From Bettongia penicillata ogilbyi (taxonomy: Eukaryota > Chordata > Mammalia > Diprotodontia > Potoroidae), in the NCBI GenBank assembly GCA_023548195.1, contig JAJHZJ010000013.1:1683001-1747000 (forward strand): 64,000 nucleotides of DNA. Direction: 5' to 3'. Below the pieces are notes generated by a model that ran no database searches, had not been told where the DNA came from, and saw only the letters and a list, made by a program, of their open reading frames with translations. The position numbers and the translations under genes are program-made. This document shows, one piece after another, positions 55,679 to 64,000 of the stretch; within the stretch, counting starts at the first letter, position 1; every line of letters starts with the position of its first letter.

Positions 55679-56475
55679 CTATTGATAGATTTATCCAGAG
55701 CTACAACTAGAATCAGGATTGTAGATTTAGAACAGATAGATCTAGACATAGTTCTAACTATAAATATAGCTAGCTATAATGACAGTCTTAGGATCAGAGA
55801 TTTAAAATAGATAGATAGAGATTCTATTACCTATATGTCTATATGAGCAAAGGTGAAATGTTTAACAACTGGTTTACTGAGAAAAATATATGCATGGCTT
55901 TTAAGTTTTAAGTTTAATTTGAATTAATTAATTTGAATTAATTTGAATTATTATAATTTTCACTATCACTTTCTTAAGTTTAGACAATCAATTAAACAAT
56001 AACTTAAGCCCTGATTGGTAGCATTTGCTGATATATAAGATGTAAATGTTCATACTGGTCTCACAAGCTGGTTAGAGCTGCCTCCAACACACCTCTGTAA
56101 TAAGCTTTAATATAAGTGTTTTGTAAAGAAAATATATGCCACCAGCTTCTGGGATTTATCTTCTCCTCACCAGTAGCTTTCCAAGGTCATTCTTCAGAAA
56201 CAGATTTCCTATTCCCAGGGAACAACTCTGAACAACTCTGCATAGAGTGGAGAGTTTTCCTTCATCTTGCTGGTTTTTGTTTTTTGTTTTTTACTCCCAT
56301 GAATCACTGAATCACAGAAAAATAATTTCAGGTTTTAGAAAATGGGCAGAGTAATGATAACAGGAAGCTATCTCCAGTGACCTGGCCTACAACAAGGACA
56401 GTGTTGAGTGAGTCATTGAGACTCTATTTAGCTTCAGTTTAGTTAAATATGAGAGGCAGCTGTTAGACTTGAGCA
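55676..56475. other. No gene or repeat recognised
   Basis: AT-rich, with repeated TTTGAATTAATTTGAATTA near 55910-55955. Confidence 0.3.
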
Positions 56476-56479
56476 CTCA

Positions 56480-56575
56480 TTCAACTTCTTTAGAGGGGTC
56501 TAAGCTTTACTTATCTTTAAAATGCAGTCGTTGGATTATATGATCTCTAAAATCCCTTCTGATTCTAAAAACCCT
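56480..56575 (+). mobile_element. MIR-class 3' fragment
   Basis: 'tggattatatgatctctaaa' and 'atcccttctgattctaa' are the CORE-SINE 3' extension. Confidence 0.55.
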
Positions 56576-56808
56576 ACTCAATCTCTTCTAAGCACCATCC
56601 GTTCCAGACATGGGGAGAGGATGTCCAAGAAGCAGAGTTGGTACATCCCATGTCACATTACCTCCCTAATCTCTACCCCTGACAGAGTTGGCAGAGAAAG
56701 GAGGAGAATGAGGACTCACATGGGAGAAAGGGGGAGTGGAACAGAAATAATGACATGATGGAACCAAGAAGAATTCAAAGTTGCCTTGAAATAGCTAGCA
56801 GCCGGGTC

Positions 56809-57060
56809 TCTATGGCCATTTTTTCCATTGTGTCCAATTCTTCACAATCCCATTTGGGGTTTACTAGGCAGAGATCCTGGAGTGGTTGGCCATTTCCTTC
56901 TCCAGCTTATTTTATAGATGCAGAAGTGAGGCAAACAGGGTTAAGTGACTTGCCCAGGGTCACACAGCTAATAAGTGTCTGAGGCTGAATTTGAGCTCAG
57001 GGAAATGAATATTCCAGACTCAAGGCTAGGCACCCTACACGCTGTGCCACCTAGCTGCCC
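56809..57060 (-). mobile_element. RTE-tailed SINE, full length, reverse orientation
   Basis: On the plus strand it runs from 'cacaatcccatttggggttt' and 'tggccatttccttctccagc' (tail) through 'gacttgcccagggtcacaca' to the head 'gctgtgccacctagctgccc'. It shows that this family carries a MIR-type CORE next to the RTE-like tail. Confidence 0.85.
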
Positions 57061-57064
57061 CATG

Positions 57065-57459
57065 TTATGCCTAGACTATTGCAATTGCTTGCTGTTTAAT
57101 TTCCTCACCTCATGTCTCTAGTCCATCCTCTAGTCAACTATTGAGGTGTTTTTACTAAAGTCCTGATCTGATCATATTACTCCACTTCCTCCCTCTATTC
57201 AGTACAATCCAGCAGCTCCCTATTACCTGGCATGGTAAATGTAAAATTCTGTTTGGTTTTTAAAGCCCTTCACAAACTGGCCATTTCCTACCTTTCTTGT
57301 CTTCTTAGACTTAACCCCCTTCTTCAAGCTCCCCAATCTAAGGTCCACACACAGTCTACTCAATTTCCCAAACTTGAGCCTCTTTACTGTCTACTCTTCA
57401 TCTCTAGAATACTCTCTGTTTTCTCTTCTCCTCTTTGATTCCTTGGCTTCCTTCAAGAC
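57065..57459 (+). mobile_element. L2, part 1
   Basis: 'cctagactattgcaattgct', 'agcagctccctattacctgg' and 'ccttggcttccttcaagac' are L2 ORF2 C-terminal sequence. It breaks in 'cttcaagac'. Confidence 0.8.
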
Positions 57460-58099
57460 TGTAGCACAGGAGACGCTGACTATGCCAACTGTAGGGTAGG
57501 AGGTAACAAGGGAGAGCTTCTAGAAAGTTCACTCGATCCAGGCAGATAGGAATGAAAACATGATAATGAGTTAATTAATATTACTTTATTCTAGTCTTCT
57601 CAAAGGGGTTGCTGATAATGGGAGCACAACTCCTACAGCATCCCCTAAATTGAGATGTACATAGCATTCCAGCTTATCATTTCCCCCCACCAAGCCTTGA
57701 TGGGGGCTGGTCAAGGCAGGCACACATATGCATTCCCCTTGCCCATCCCTATCACCCACTTACTGAGCAGTGGCTTACTTGATTTATAGGGTAACACACA
57801 AAGAAGGCAATTTGCCAACAATAGCCTCACAGGTTTACATTAACTTTAGCAATATTACGGTGACTTAGCATAGTGCATGCACAGTGGGCCATTTACAATT
57901 TAGCTCAAATGTTTATATTATTTATCCGTCTATCTCATTGTGTAACTGTGGTTAAGATGTTTACAACCCATGAGCTTGGGACCTAGTAGACTGTTTTGGC
58001 CATGGAGCCTGGGAACTAGTATCTATGATCCTGGGCACTATTATCTAAAAAAGAAAAACAAAATTCACCTTCCTTACACTAAAATCCACCTTACATACA
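57460..58099 (-). mobile_element. Solo LTR-like element inside L2, 640 bp
   Basis: It begins TG and ends CA, and sits precisely where L2 'cttcaagactcagctcaaat' is broken. An AATAAA on the minus strand (plus TTTATT, about 57584-57589) lies about 125 bp from the 3' end, as in an LTR. The flanking pentamers AAGAC and ATGAT agree only partly. No internal region is present. Confidence 0.5.
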
Positions 58100-58305
58100 A
58101 TGATGCTGCTCAAATCTTACTGGTCTTCTTTCTCTCCTCACCTCTTTCCCACCTTCCCTACTGCTAATGCCTTCCCTCTGAGATTATTTCCCAATTATAT
58201 TGCATATGTTGTGTATGTGCATGGTTGTTTTCATGTCACCTCCTCTATAAGAATGTGAGATCCCTGAGGGTGGGGAATTTCTTTTTACCTTTTAGATTTT
58301 AATTA
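58100..58305 (+). mobile_element. L2, part 2
   Basis: 'gctgctcaaatcttactggt', 'ccctctgagattatttccca' and 'tataagaatgtgagatccct' resume the L2. Confidence 0.75.
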
Positions 58306-58309
58306 AATG

Positions 58310-58310
<1 letters not shown>

Positions 58311-58361
<51 letters not shown>
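58311..58361. repeat. (TA)n microsatellite
   Basis: About 25 TA units in the L2 3' region. Confidence 0.97.
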
Positions 58362-58363
<2 letters not shown>

Positions 58364-58468
58364 CCCTGGAGCTTGTTGAAGTGCTTAGTGTAATAATAAC
58401 ATATATTGAAAAAGATGCTTTTTGACTAACTGGGAATCTCCCATATTGATGAAATCATCAGTCTGGGC

Positions 58469-58637
58469 CAGGGGTGGGAAACCTGTAGCTCAAGACCATA
58501 TGTGGCCCTCTAGGTCTTCAGAACAAATCCCCTTAATAAAAGGATTTGTTCTGTAAAACTTGGACTCAGTCAACAAGCCATACCAGAGGACCTAGAAGGC
58601 CACATGTGGTCTTGGGCTCAAAGGTTCTCCACCCCTG
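58469..58637. mobile_element. Palindromic hAT-like MITE, 169 bp
   Basis: The ends CAGGGGTGGGAAACCTGTAG and, in reverse complement, CAGGGGTGGAGAACCTTTGA are inverted repeats. The inversion continues through 'tagctcaagaccatatgtgg' / 'ccacatgtggtcttgggctc' to a central AGAACAAATCC...GGATTTGTTCT, so nearly the whole element folds on itself. The flanking octamers GTCTGGGC and GCCTAGGC match at six of eight, as an aged hAT target duplication would. Confidence 0.8.
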
Positions 58638-58739
58638 GCCTAGGCCAAAAAAAATGAGGGAGCAGGGTGTGGCTTATAAAGTTCTCAACATAAAATATCT
58701 TGTTCAATGCTTTTTTTTTTATTTTTGGAGGGAGGAAGG

Positions 58740-58865
58740 CAAGGCAATTGAGATTAAGTGACTTACCCAAGGTCACACAGCTGGTAAGTGTATCAAGTGT
58801 CTAAGGATGGATTTGAACTCAGGTCCTCCTGACTCCAAGGTCAGTGGTTCAATCCTTAGAACAAA
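58740..58865 (-). mobile_element. SINE fragment with MIR-type CORE
   Basis: 'aagtgacttacccaaggtca', 'cacagctggtaagtgtatca' and 'gatttgaactcaggtcctcc' are close to the CORE of the marsupial SINEs at 51.4 and 56.9 kb. Confidence 0.8.
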
Positions 58866-58924
58866 TATTTTCATCCTTATTTTGTAAATGAAGAACAAAG
58901 AAGTTATATTTGTAAAGTTAAGTG

Positions 58925-59050
58925 ACACAGCCAGAACACTGAGATCAGACCATATAGACTTGGAACTGGAAGGAACCGAAGAAGCAATCTAGTCCAGGTC
59001 TTACCTCCATTTTTTAGATGAGGAAAGTGAAGACCAAGGAGGTTAAGCCT
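58925..59050 (-). mobile_element. MIR-class SINE fragment
   Basis: 'cttggaactggaaggaaccg' and 'gatgaggaaagtgaagacca' are antisense CORE-SINE. Confidence 0.65.
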
Positions 59051-59075
59051 TCCCTCTGAGATTTACACTGTGGTC

Positions 59076-59690
59076 AGTTAAAATGCAACAAAGGTAAACT
59101 GAGGCAAGTTTTCCAGGCAAGATAATAGTTTATTAACAGGGACACCTATAACTATTAATGAAATGGGCTCCACTGTCCCCTTTCAGTTGCATCATTAACC
59201 ATTTAAGGACTGAAAAGATCATATTTATTGAGACCCCAAAGAAGGTGGGGAATGTTGGGTAGTAGAAAAGCTTTATGATTAGCTGCAACTGGGGAAAGTG
59301 GGCTGGCCTTCAGGTATGGCTGATCAGCCCCTCTCTGACAATTAAGGCATACTAATTGCTTTCAGAGACGCAGCTGCCTTGGCTAGAAAAACAGAACCAC
59401 CCCAATCAGAATATCCACTCAGTCTTCCCTATGGAGACCAAATCATTCCTAACTGATGAGGAAAAGCAAGAAAAGGAGACATCCCACTGCAGTGGATCTC
59501 AGCCCAGTCTGGTTCTTCTCTTTATAGGTTAACAGAAGTAAGGGTCACACTTAACACTGGTCAGCAAGAAAATGGCAGGAGGCACTAGGAGTGATCACAT
59601 TTGATCATCTTTAGTTCAGACTGGGAGAAATTGTCTTTTGAGCTACGCTGAGAAATAGGGTTTGACAAAGTTGGGAATAGGATAAGTTGT
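59076..59690 (-). mobile_element. Probable LTR inserted in L2
   Basis: L2 sequence 'ccttccctctgagatttac' stops at about 59075 and L2 resumes after about 59740. The insert starts TGTGGTCAG and has AATAAA on the minus strand (59129-59134) near its 3' end, like an LTR. The other end and a target duplication are not clear. Confidence 0.4.
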
Positions 59691-59694
59691 AGAG

Positions 59695-59730
59695 TAATAT
59701 TACGCTGTAAAGGCTTACAGCGTAATATTA
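59695..59730. repeat. Perfect 16-bp inverted repeat, 4-nt loop
   Basis: TAATATTACGCTGTAA, loop AGGC, then TTACAGCGTAATATTA. It is exact over all 16 positions, with two CpGs in this CpG-poor DNA. It lies at the right edge of the probable LTR insertion. Confidence 0.95.
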
Positions 59731-59739
59731 ATTTCCTTC

Positions 59740-59970
59740 AACATAAATTTACATATAGGTATATATGTATACAAATGCCTATATTTGCACATGTATGCAT
59801 ATAACACATATGTAAATACATATAAATATATGTTTGTATATCTATCTCTATCTATCTATCTTGTATACAAGTAGTTACTTACATGTTTTCTCCATTAGAA
59901 TCCGAGTTCCTAAAGAAGGCTGGCTTCTTTTTTCTGTATCTTCAGTGTTTAGGATAGTGACTGGCAACTT
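59740..59970 (+). mobile_element. L2 3' end with TATA-type expansion
   Basis: 'tctccattagaatccgagtt' and 'ctgtatcttcagtgtttagg' are the L2 tail. A CTAT/TATA-rich expansion lies before them (59755-59870). Confidence 0.65.
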
Positions 59971-59984
59971 CTGTCTTACAGAAG

Positions 59985-60160
59985 TGAGTCAACAAGCATT
60001 CTTAAGTGCTTACTATATGTCAGGCATTCTCCTAAGCACTAGAGATACAAAGAGAGGGGAAGAAATGGTTCCTCGCCCTCAAGGCTCTCGCTTTCTAATG
60101 GAGAGATGGCATGAAAGCAACACAAACAGTGGAATCTCAGAGGGAAGGCATTGAGTGAAG
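59985..60160. mobile_element. L2-related segment
   Basis: 'caacaagcattcttaagtgc', 'ttactatatgtcaggcattc' and 'gttcctcgccctcaaggctc' have the layout seen at 13.9-17.3 kb. Confidence 0.6.
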
Positions 60161-60309
60161 AGCAGTTAAAATGCACTTGGAAAACTGGACTTATTCCGTT
60201 TCAGCCTTCAGGTTATAAATCATTTTTCCTAGTTACTGTGGGTATTCTGGTCTCATGGTAACAAGCGAGACATTGCAGTTCACCACCAGAATTTTAAGTG
60301 ACCTACATT

Positions 60310-60730
60310 TATATGGTAAGTCACATGCCCCAGCTCAGCAGGATCAAATGGCGGGGAGGGGGAATCTGCTCTGGTACTAATTGCTTATCAAATTCAAACA
60401 AAATCCAAACCCTTTAATGTTCAACTTACAAATCTCACCATCTGTATAACTGCTGATTCATTAGGCAGAGTGGCTGCTGAAAGGGATATTTGTCTCCCGT
60501 CATGCACCATCCTTTCCATCATTGCAAAAATGGGATTCATTCCTTGGCACCATATGCAAGAAGGGTTAGAAGGACATGGATTATCTGATAAATATAATTC
60601 ATAGGCATAGGTGCCCTTCCTCCCAAGGTTAAAGTCACAGACATAACAGCTTTTACTGGCAGCTTGTAGAATTTATCCTTTTATGGAGAGAAACATGTAT
60701 TAAAAGCTGATGGTTAAAAACATAAGCCAA
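60310..60730. other. Repeat-free segment, candidate conserved non-coding element
   Basis: About 400 bp without transposon similarity and with normal complexity, containing words such as TAATTGCTTATCA and GGATTATCTGATAAATATAA. Only cross-species alignment could show whether it is constrained. Confidence 0.2.
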
Positions 60731-60764
60731 ATTTGTGTCTTGAGACTTTAAGGTTCAAATAAGA

Positions 60765-60950
60765 ATGATGGATTTGAAATTGAAGGATCATCAAATTCCA
60801 ACTCTGTCATTTGTTCTATGTGTGACCTTGGGCAAATCAATTCACTTCTCTGGCTCTCAGTTTACTCATCTGTAAAATGACAGATGCAGGATATTCTAGA
60901 TGATCTCTACAATCCCTTCCAGAACTCAGTCTAGGATCCTATTCAAATAC
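60765..60950 (+). mobile_element. MIR-class SINE, sense strand
   Basis: 'atgtgtgaccttgggcaaat', 'ctcatctgtaaaatgacaga' and 'tagatgatctctacaatccc' make up the CORE and 3' extension. Confidence 0.85.
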
Positions 60951-61319
60951 CAAAGCTACTGAAGGGGGTAGTTCACTCACAGTCAAGGAAAAGTAATGAT
61001 CAACAATGTCTTACAGCTAGCAATCCCCCAATGGGCTATTTAAAAGATTTTTGTTTTTCTATCCTTAATGTCAGTTAAATGTCTCCTCTCTTCACAATAA
61101 CTCTTCTGCATTAAAAAATGAAATAGATGAACAATTACAGAAAATTCATACTTCAAGTAATGCTTAGCTGAGACAGCCTCTAATTTTGTTTCCAACTCTC
61201 GAGATATTACAAGATTCCAACTATTTATCAAAGGACGAGTATTTCTTGAGCTTGGGATGATCAGCTCAGCACTGTGGGAATATCTTTGAGAAATATCAAA
61301 AAGTCATGCTTTGAACTAA

Positions 61320-61425
61320 AAGCTGAAGACCTGGTTTCTAGCACACTTTCTGCCATTTACTAGCAATGCTTTTCAGGGTGAGCTCTTATAATTTCTGTGA
61401 ACCTCAGTTTCTTCATTACAGAAAA
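61320..61425 (+). mobile_element. MIR fragment
   Basis: 'ctgccatttactagcaatgc' and 'tgaacctcagtttcttcatt' are sense MIR. Confidence 0.65.
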
Positions 61426-61429
61426 TATT

Positions 61430-62270
61430 TTTTTCCCTTCAAGTCCATGATTTAATTGGCATAGAGAACTCTTAGTGAGGAAGCTTTTTCTAATGTAGAT
61501 CTGTACCTGCTGTGCAATTTATAGTCTTAGAAAGATGCCTGTGGAACTATGAGGTTAAATTTTACTCAGGATTTTAATATTTTCTATTTTTAATTATGGT
61601 AAGGAAAGATGAGCTGTTGGAAACTAGAAGTAGCTGTCAAAACCTGTTAACTCATGTAAGCACACCTTTTTTTTTTTCTAGAGAGCCAAGTTGCTAAACA
61701 TTTACCAGCATAACCCTATACTCAGCTAAAGACAAGAGTGGAGTCAGGTGATTCAGGTATGTAATTGGAGGAGGGTCATAGACCTCTTACCTCAGCTGGT
61801 AAGGAAGAGGCATGAAAAGCACTGAAGATTTGAAAGGGTAGGTTAATGAAGATAGTGTTTGTGAGATGCAGGAAGCCTTTTTGCCCATTTTAATCATCAT
61901 CATCATCATCATCATCAATTACTTATTTCACAGGGTTGCTACAAGGGAAAAAATGAGAAAATGGATGTGAAAAACTTTCTAGTTATACCACACTAATTAT
62001 GAGGACAAAGTTCCTACTGTCTAAGACCTGACAACCCAATGGGAGAGTCAAGACTAAAACACAAGGAACAGCAGTAAACATGAAACAGGATAAAAATTAA
62101 GTTCTATGGGTCTAGGATTCCCTGTGTCTAAGTGTGACAGAGATTCAGAGAAGGACAAAGGACTGCTAACATAGTCAGGGAAAGAGTCATGAAGGTTAGT
62201 TTTAAGATGGAATTCTAAGGATGGATAGGAAGAAGATGGGCAAAAGGAAAACAGGAAACCACTCCATCTA
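61430..62270. other. No gene recognised
   Basis: It holds an (ATC)n microsatellite at 61893-61916 and otherwise unassigned AT-rich DNA. Confidence 0.4.
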
Positions 62271-62274
62271 AGGT

Positions 62275-63225
62275 TTTTTAAAATTATTTTTTAATATTAT
62301 TTTCAGTGTTCTACAATCACTACAATATAACTTAGATTTTTTTCCCCTCCCTCTCCCTCTTTCCCTCTTATTTCTCCCCTCTCTCCCCAAGACGGCATGC
62401 AATTTTATACTGGTTCTACACATACATTCCTATTAATACATTTTTACCAGTCACGTTGCATAGAAGAATTAAAATGAATGGGAGAAATCATATAACAAAC
62501 CAAAACATAACACTAAAGAAAATGTTCTGCTACATTCTGAGATTGAATTCCATAGTTCTTTCTCTGGATGTGGAAGGCATTTTACCTTAAAAGACCATTG
62601 GGAATTTTTTAAGTCCTCGCATTGCAACGAAGTTCTAAGTCTACCAGAAAAAATCTTTGTACAACTATAGTTGTTGCTGTATACAAAGTCCTCCTGGTTC
62701 TGCTCCTTTCACTCAGCATCAGTTCATGTAGGTCCTTCCAGGCCTCTCTAAAGTCTTCCTGTTCATCATTTCTTATAGCACAATAGTATTCCATTACATT
62801 CAGATACCATAATTTATTCAGCTAGTCCCCAATTGATGGGCATCCCCTTGATTTCCAGTTTTTGGCCACCACAAAGAGAGCTGCTATAAATATTTTTGTA
62901 CATGTGGGACCCTTTCCCATATTTCTTATCACTTGGGGATACAGTCCTAGAAGCAGTATTGCTGGGTCAAAGGATATGGACATTTTTGTAGCCCTTTGGA
63001 CATAGTTCCAAATTGCTCTTCAGAATGGTTGGATCAGCTCACAGGTCCACCAACAATGAGTTAGTGTTCCGACTCTCTCACATCTTCTCCAAAATTTATC
63101 ATCTTCCTGTTTTGTCATGTTAGGCAACCTTATAGGTGTGATGTGGTATCTCAGACTTGTTTTGATTTGCATCTCTCTAATCAATAGTGATTTAGAGTAT
63201 TTTTTTCATATGACTATAGATATCT
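62275..63225 (-). mobile_element. L1, ORF2 C-terminus and 3' UTR
   Basis: On the minus strand the decayed ORF2 end reads, in pieces, YHITPIRL, VGTLTHCWWTCELIQPF (the Cys-rich C-terminal motif), SISFDPAILLLGLYPQ, TCTKIFIAALFVVAKNW and VMEYYCAIRNDEQEDFREAW. The 3' UTR and an A-rich end at about 62275 follow. These motifs identify L1 ORF2 clearly. Stops show that it is dead, and HAL1 copy 4 lies just upstream. Confidence 0.85.
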
Positions 63226-64000
63226 TTATTTTCTCTTTTTAATGTTTATTTATTTTTAGATTTCAACATGCATTTGCACAAAATTTTGAGTTCCAATTTT
63301 TCTCCCCATCTCTCCCCTCCTCCCACCCTATAACACCTTGCATTCTGATTACCCCTTACCCCCAATCTGCCCTCCCTTCTATCACACCCCATCCTTCCCT
63401 TATCCCTATCTTCTCTCTTTTCTTGAAGGGCAAGATAGATTTCTATACCCCATTATCTGTATTTCTTCTTTCTCAGTTATATGCAATAACAATTCTCAAC
63501 ATTTGTTTCTAATACTTTGAATTCCAATTTCTCTCCCTTCCTCCCTCCCCAGCCATCCCTACTGAGAAGGCAAGCAATTCAATGCAGCTATATATGTGTT
63601 GTTTTGCAAGAGACTTCCATAATAGTCATGTTGTGTAAGACTAACTATTTTTCCCTCCATCCTATTCTGCCCCTCATTTCTTCTATTCTCTCTTTTGACT
63701 TTGTCCCTTCCCCAAAGTATTTACTTCTAATTACTCCCTTCTCCCATTTGCCCTCCCTTCTATCATCCCCCTCACCCTACTTGTCCCCTTCTTCCCTGCT
63801 TTCCTGTAGTAAGCTTCACTTTTCCCCTCTTACCTCCTCCTTTTTCCTCTCCATTGAAGATTTTTCTTATCTCTTTTATGAGTAATAATTTGCCCCATTC
63901 CATTTTTCCCTTTTTCCTCCCAATATATTCCTCTCTCACTCCTTAATTTTATTTTTTATACATATCATTCCTTCTGATTCAACCCAACCTCTGCTCTCTG
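63226..64000 (-). mobile_element. HAL1 copy 4, 3' region (cut by window end)
   Basis: It matches the 3' region of copy 2 almost base for base over 19840-20580 ('acaaaattttgagttccaat', 'caccttgcattctgatta', 'agacttccataatagtcatg'), in the same minus orientation. ORF1 would lie beyond the window. Its 3' end abuts L1 ORF2 sequence, so it probably inserted into that L1. Confidence 0.85.

Noticed and set aside
59695..59703. TAATATTAC, the origin nonanucleotide of geminiviruses and circoviruses, within a hairpin
   Set aside because: In those viruses the motif lies in the loop; here it is in the stem and there is no Rep-like frame nearby. A coincidence.
63517..63885. 122-codon plus-strand open frame
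   Set aside because: It is antisense to the pyrimidine-rich HAL1 3' region. The Ser/Pro/Leu-rich product reflects base composition.
1..64000. CRISPR arrays, operons, bacterial genes or integrated plasmid
   Set aside because: All repeats are eukaryotic transposon or microsatellite types. No spacer-repeat arrays and no prokaryotic gene organisation are seen.

Overview
This is a stretch of mammalian, almost certainly marsupial, nuclear genome. It is AT-rich and CpG-poor, with very old CORE-SINEs (MIR), L2 and CR1/L3 next to younger L1 and ORF1-only HAL1 elements. It also has SINEs ending in an RTE/BovB-like tail (AAGAGTTGGATGTGACTGAA type) and a SINE whose 3' half matches what I remember of the marsupial Mar1 family. 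I see no Alu, B1 or other eutherian-specific SINE, and L1 argues against a monotreme. The species cannot be named from the sequence.

I find no host protein-coding exon I can support, so the window reads as intergenic or intronic DNA. The only intact long reading frame is a 368-residue LINE-type ORF1 protein (3829-4935, minus).

Layout. 1-820: 3' end of a class I (gamma-like) endogenous retrovirus on the minus strand: decayed env transmembrane region, polypurine tract, and the start of an LTR whose U3 carries 49-bp tandem repeats. 1840-2500: L1 3' end. 2522-5800: an unclassified dispersed repeat split by a near-intact, about 3-kb HAL1 (copy 1). 6.3-19.8 kb: MIR, L2, CR1, L1 and SINEs, several nested, plus two short hAT-like inverted-repeat elements. 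19.8-22.4 kb: decayed HAL1 copy 2 with a target-site duplication. 22.4-37 kb: mostly low-repeat DNA with MIRs, an old direct duplication (24.9 and 26.8 kb) and an LTR fragment. 37-39.2 kb: an ancient plus-strand L1/HAL1 interrupted by a SINE and a solo LTR. 39.9-49.3 kb: MIR, L2 and L1 remnants with microsatellites. 50.2-51.7 kb: CR1, a full-length 7SL RNA pseudogene and a complete Mar1-like SINE. 52.3-54.5 kb: an L2 interrupted by HAL1 copy 3, which has its 5' end and a 15-bp target duplication but no 3' half and no poly(A). 57-60 kb: L2 with two LTR-like insertions, a palindromic hAT MITE and a perfect 16-bp hairpin. 62.3-64 kb: L1 ORF2 3' end followed by HAL1 copy 4, cut by the window edge.

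The main biological theme is the HAL1 family. Copies 1 and 2 share an ORF2-less layout (CpG-rich 5' UTR with tandem units, ORF1, purine-rich 3' tail), and copy 4 shows the same 3' tail. This family would need the reverse transcriptase of a partner L1. Its ORF1 N-terminus carries a short motif resembling a PCNA-interacting peptide, kept in pattern in three diverged copies.
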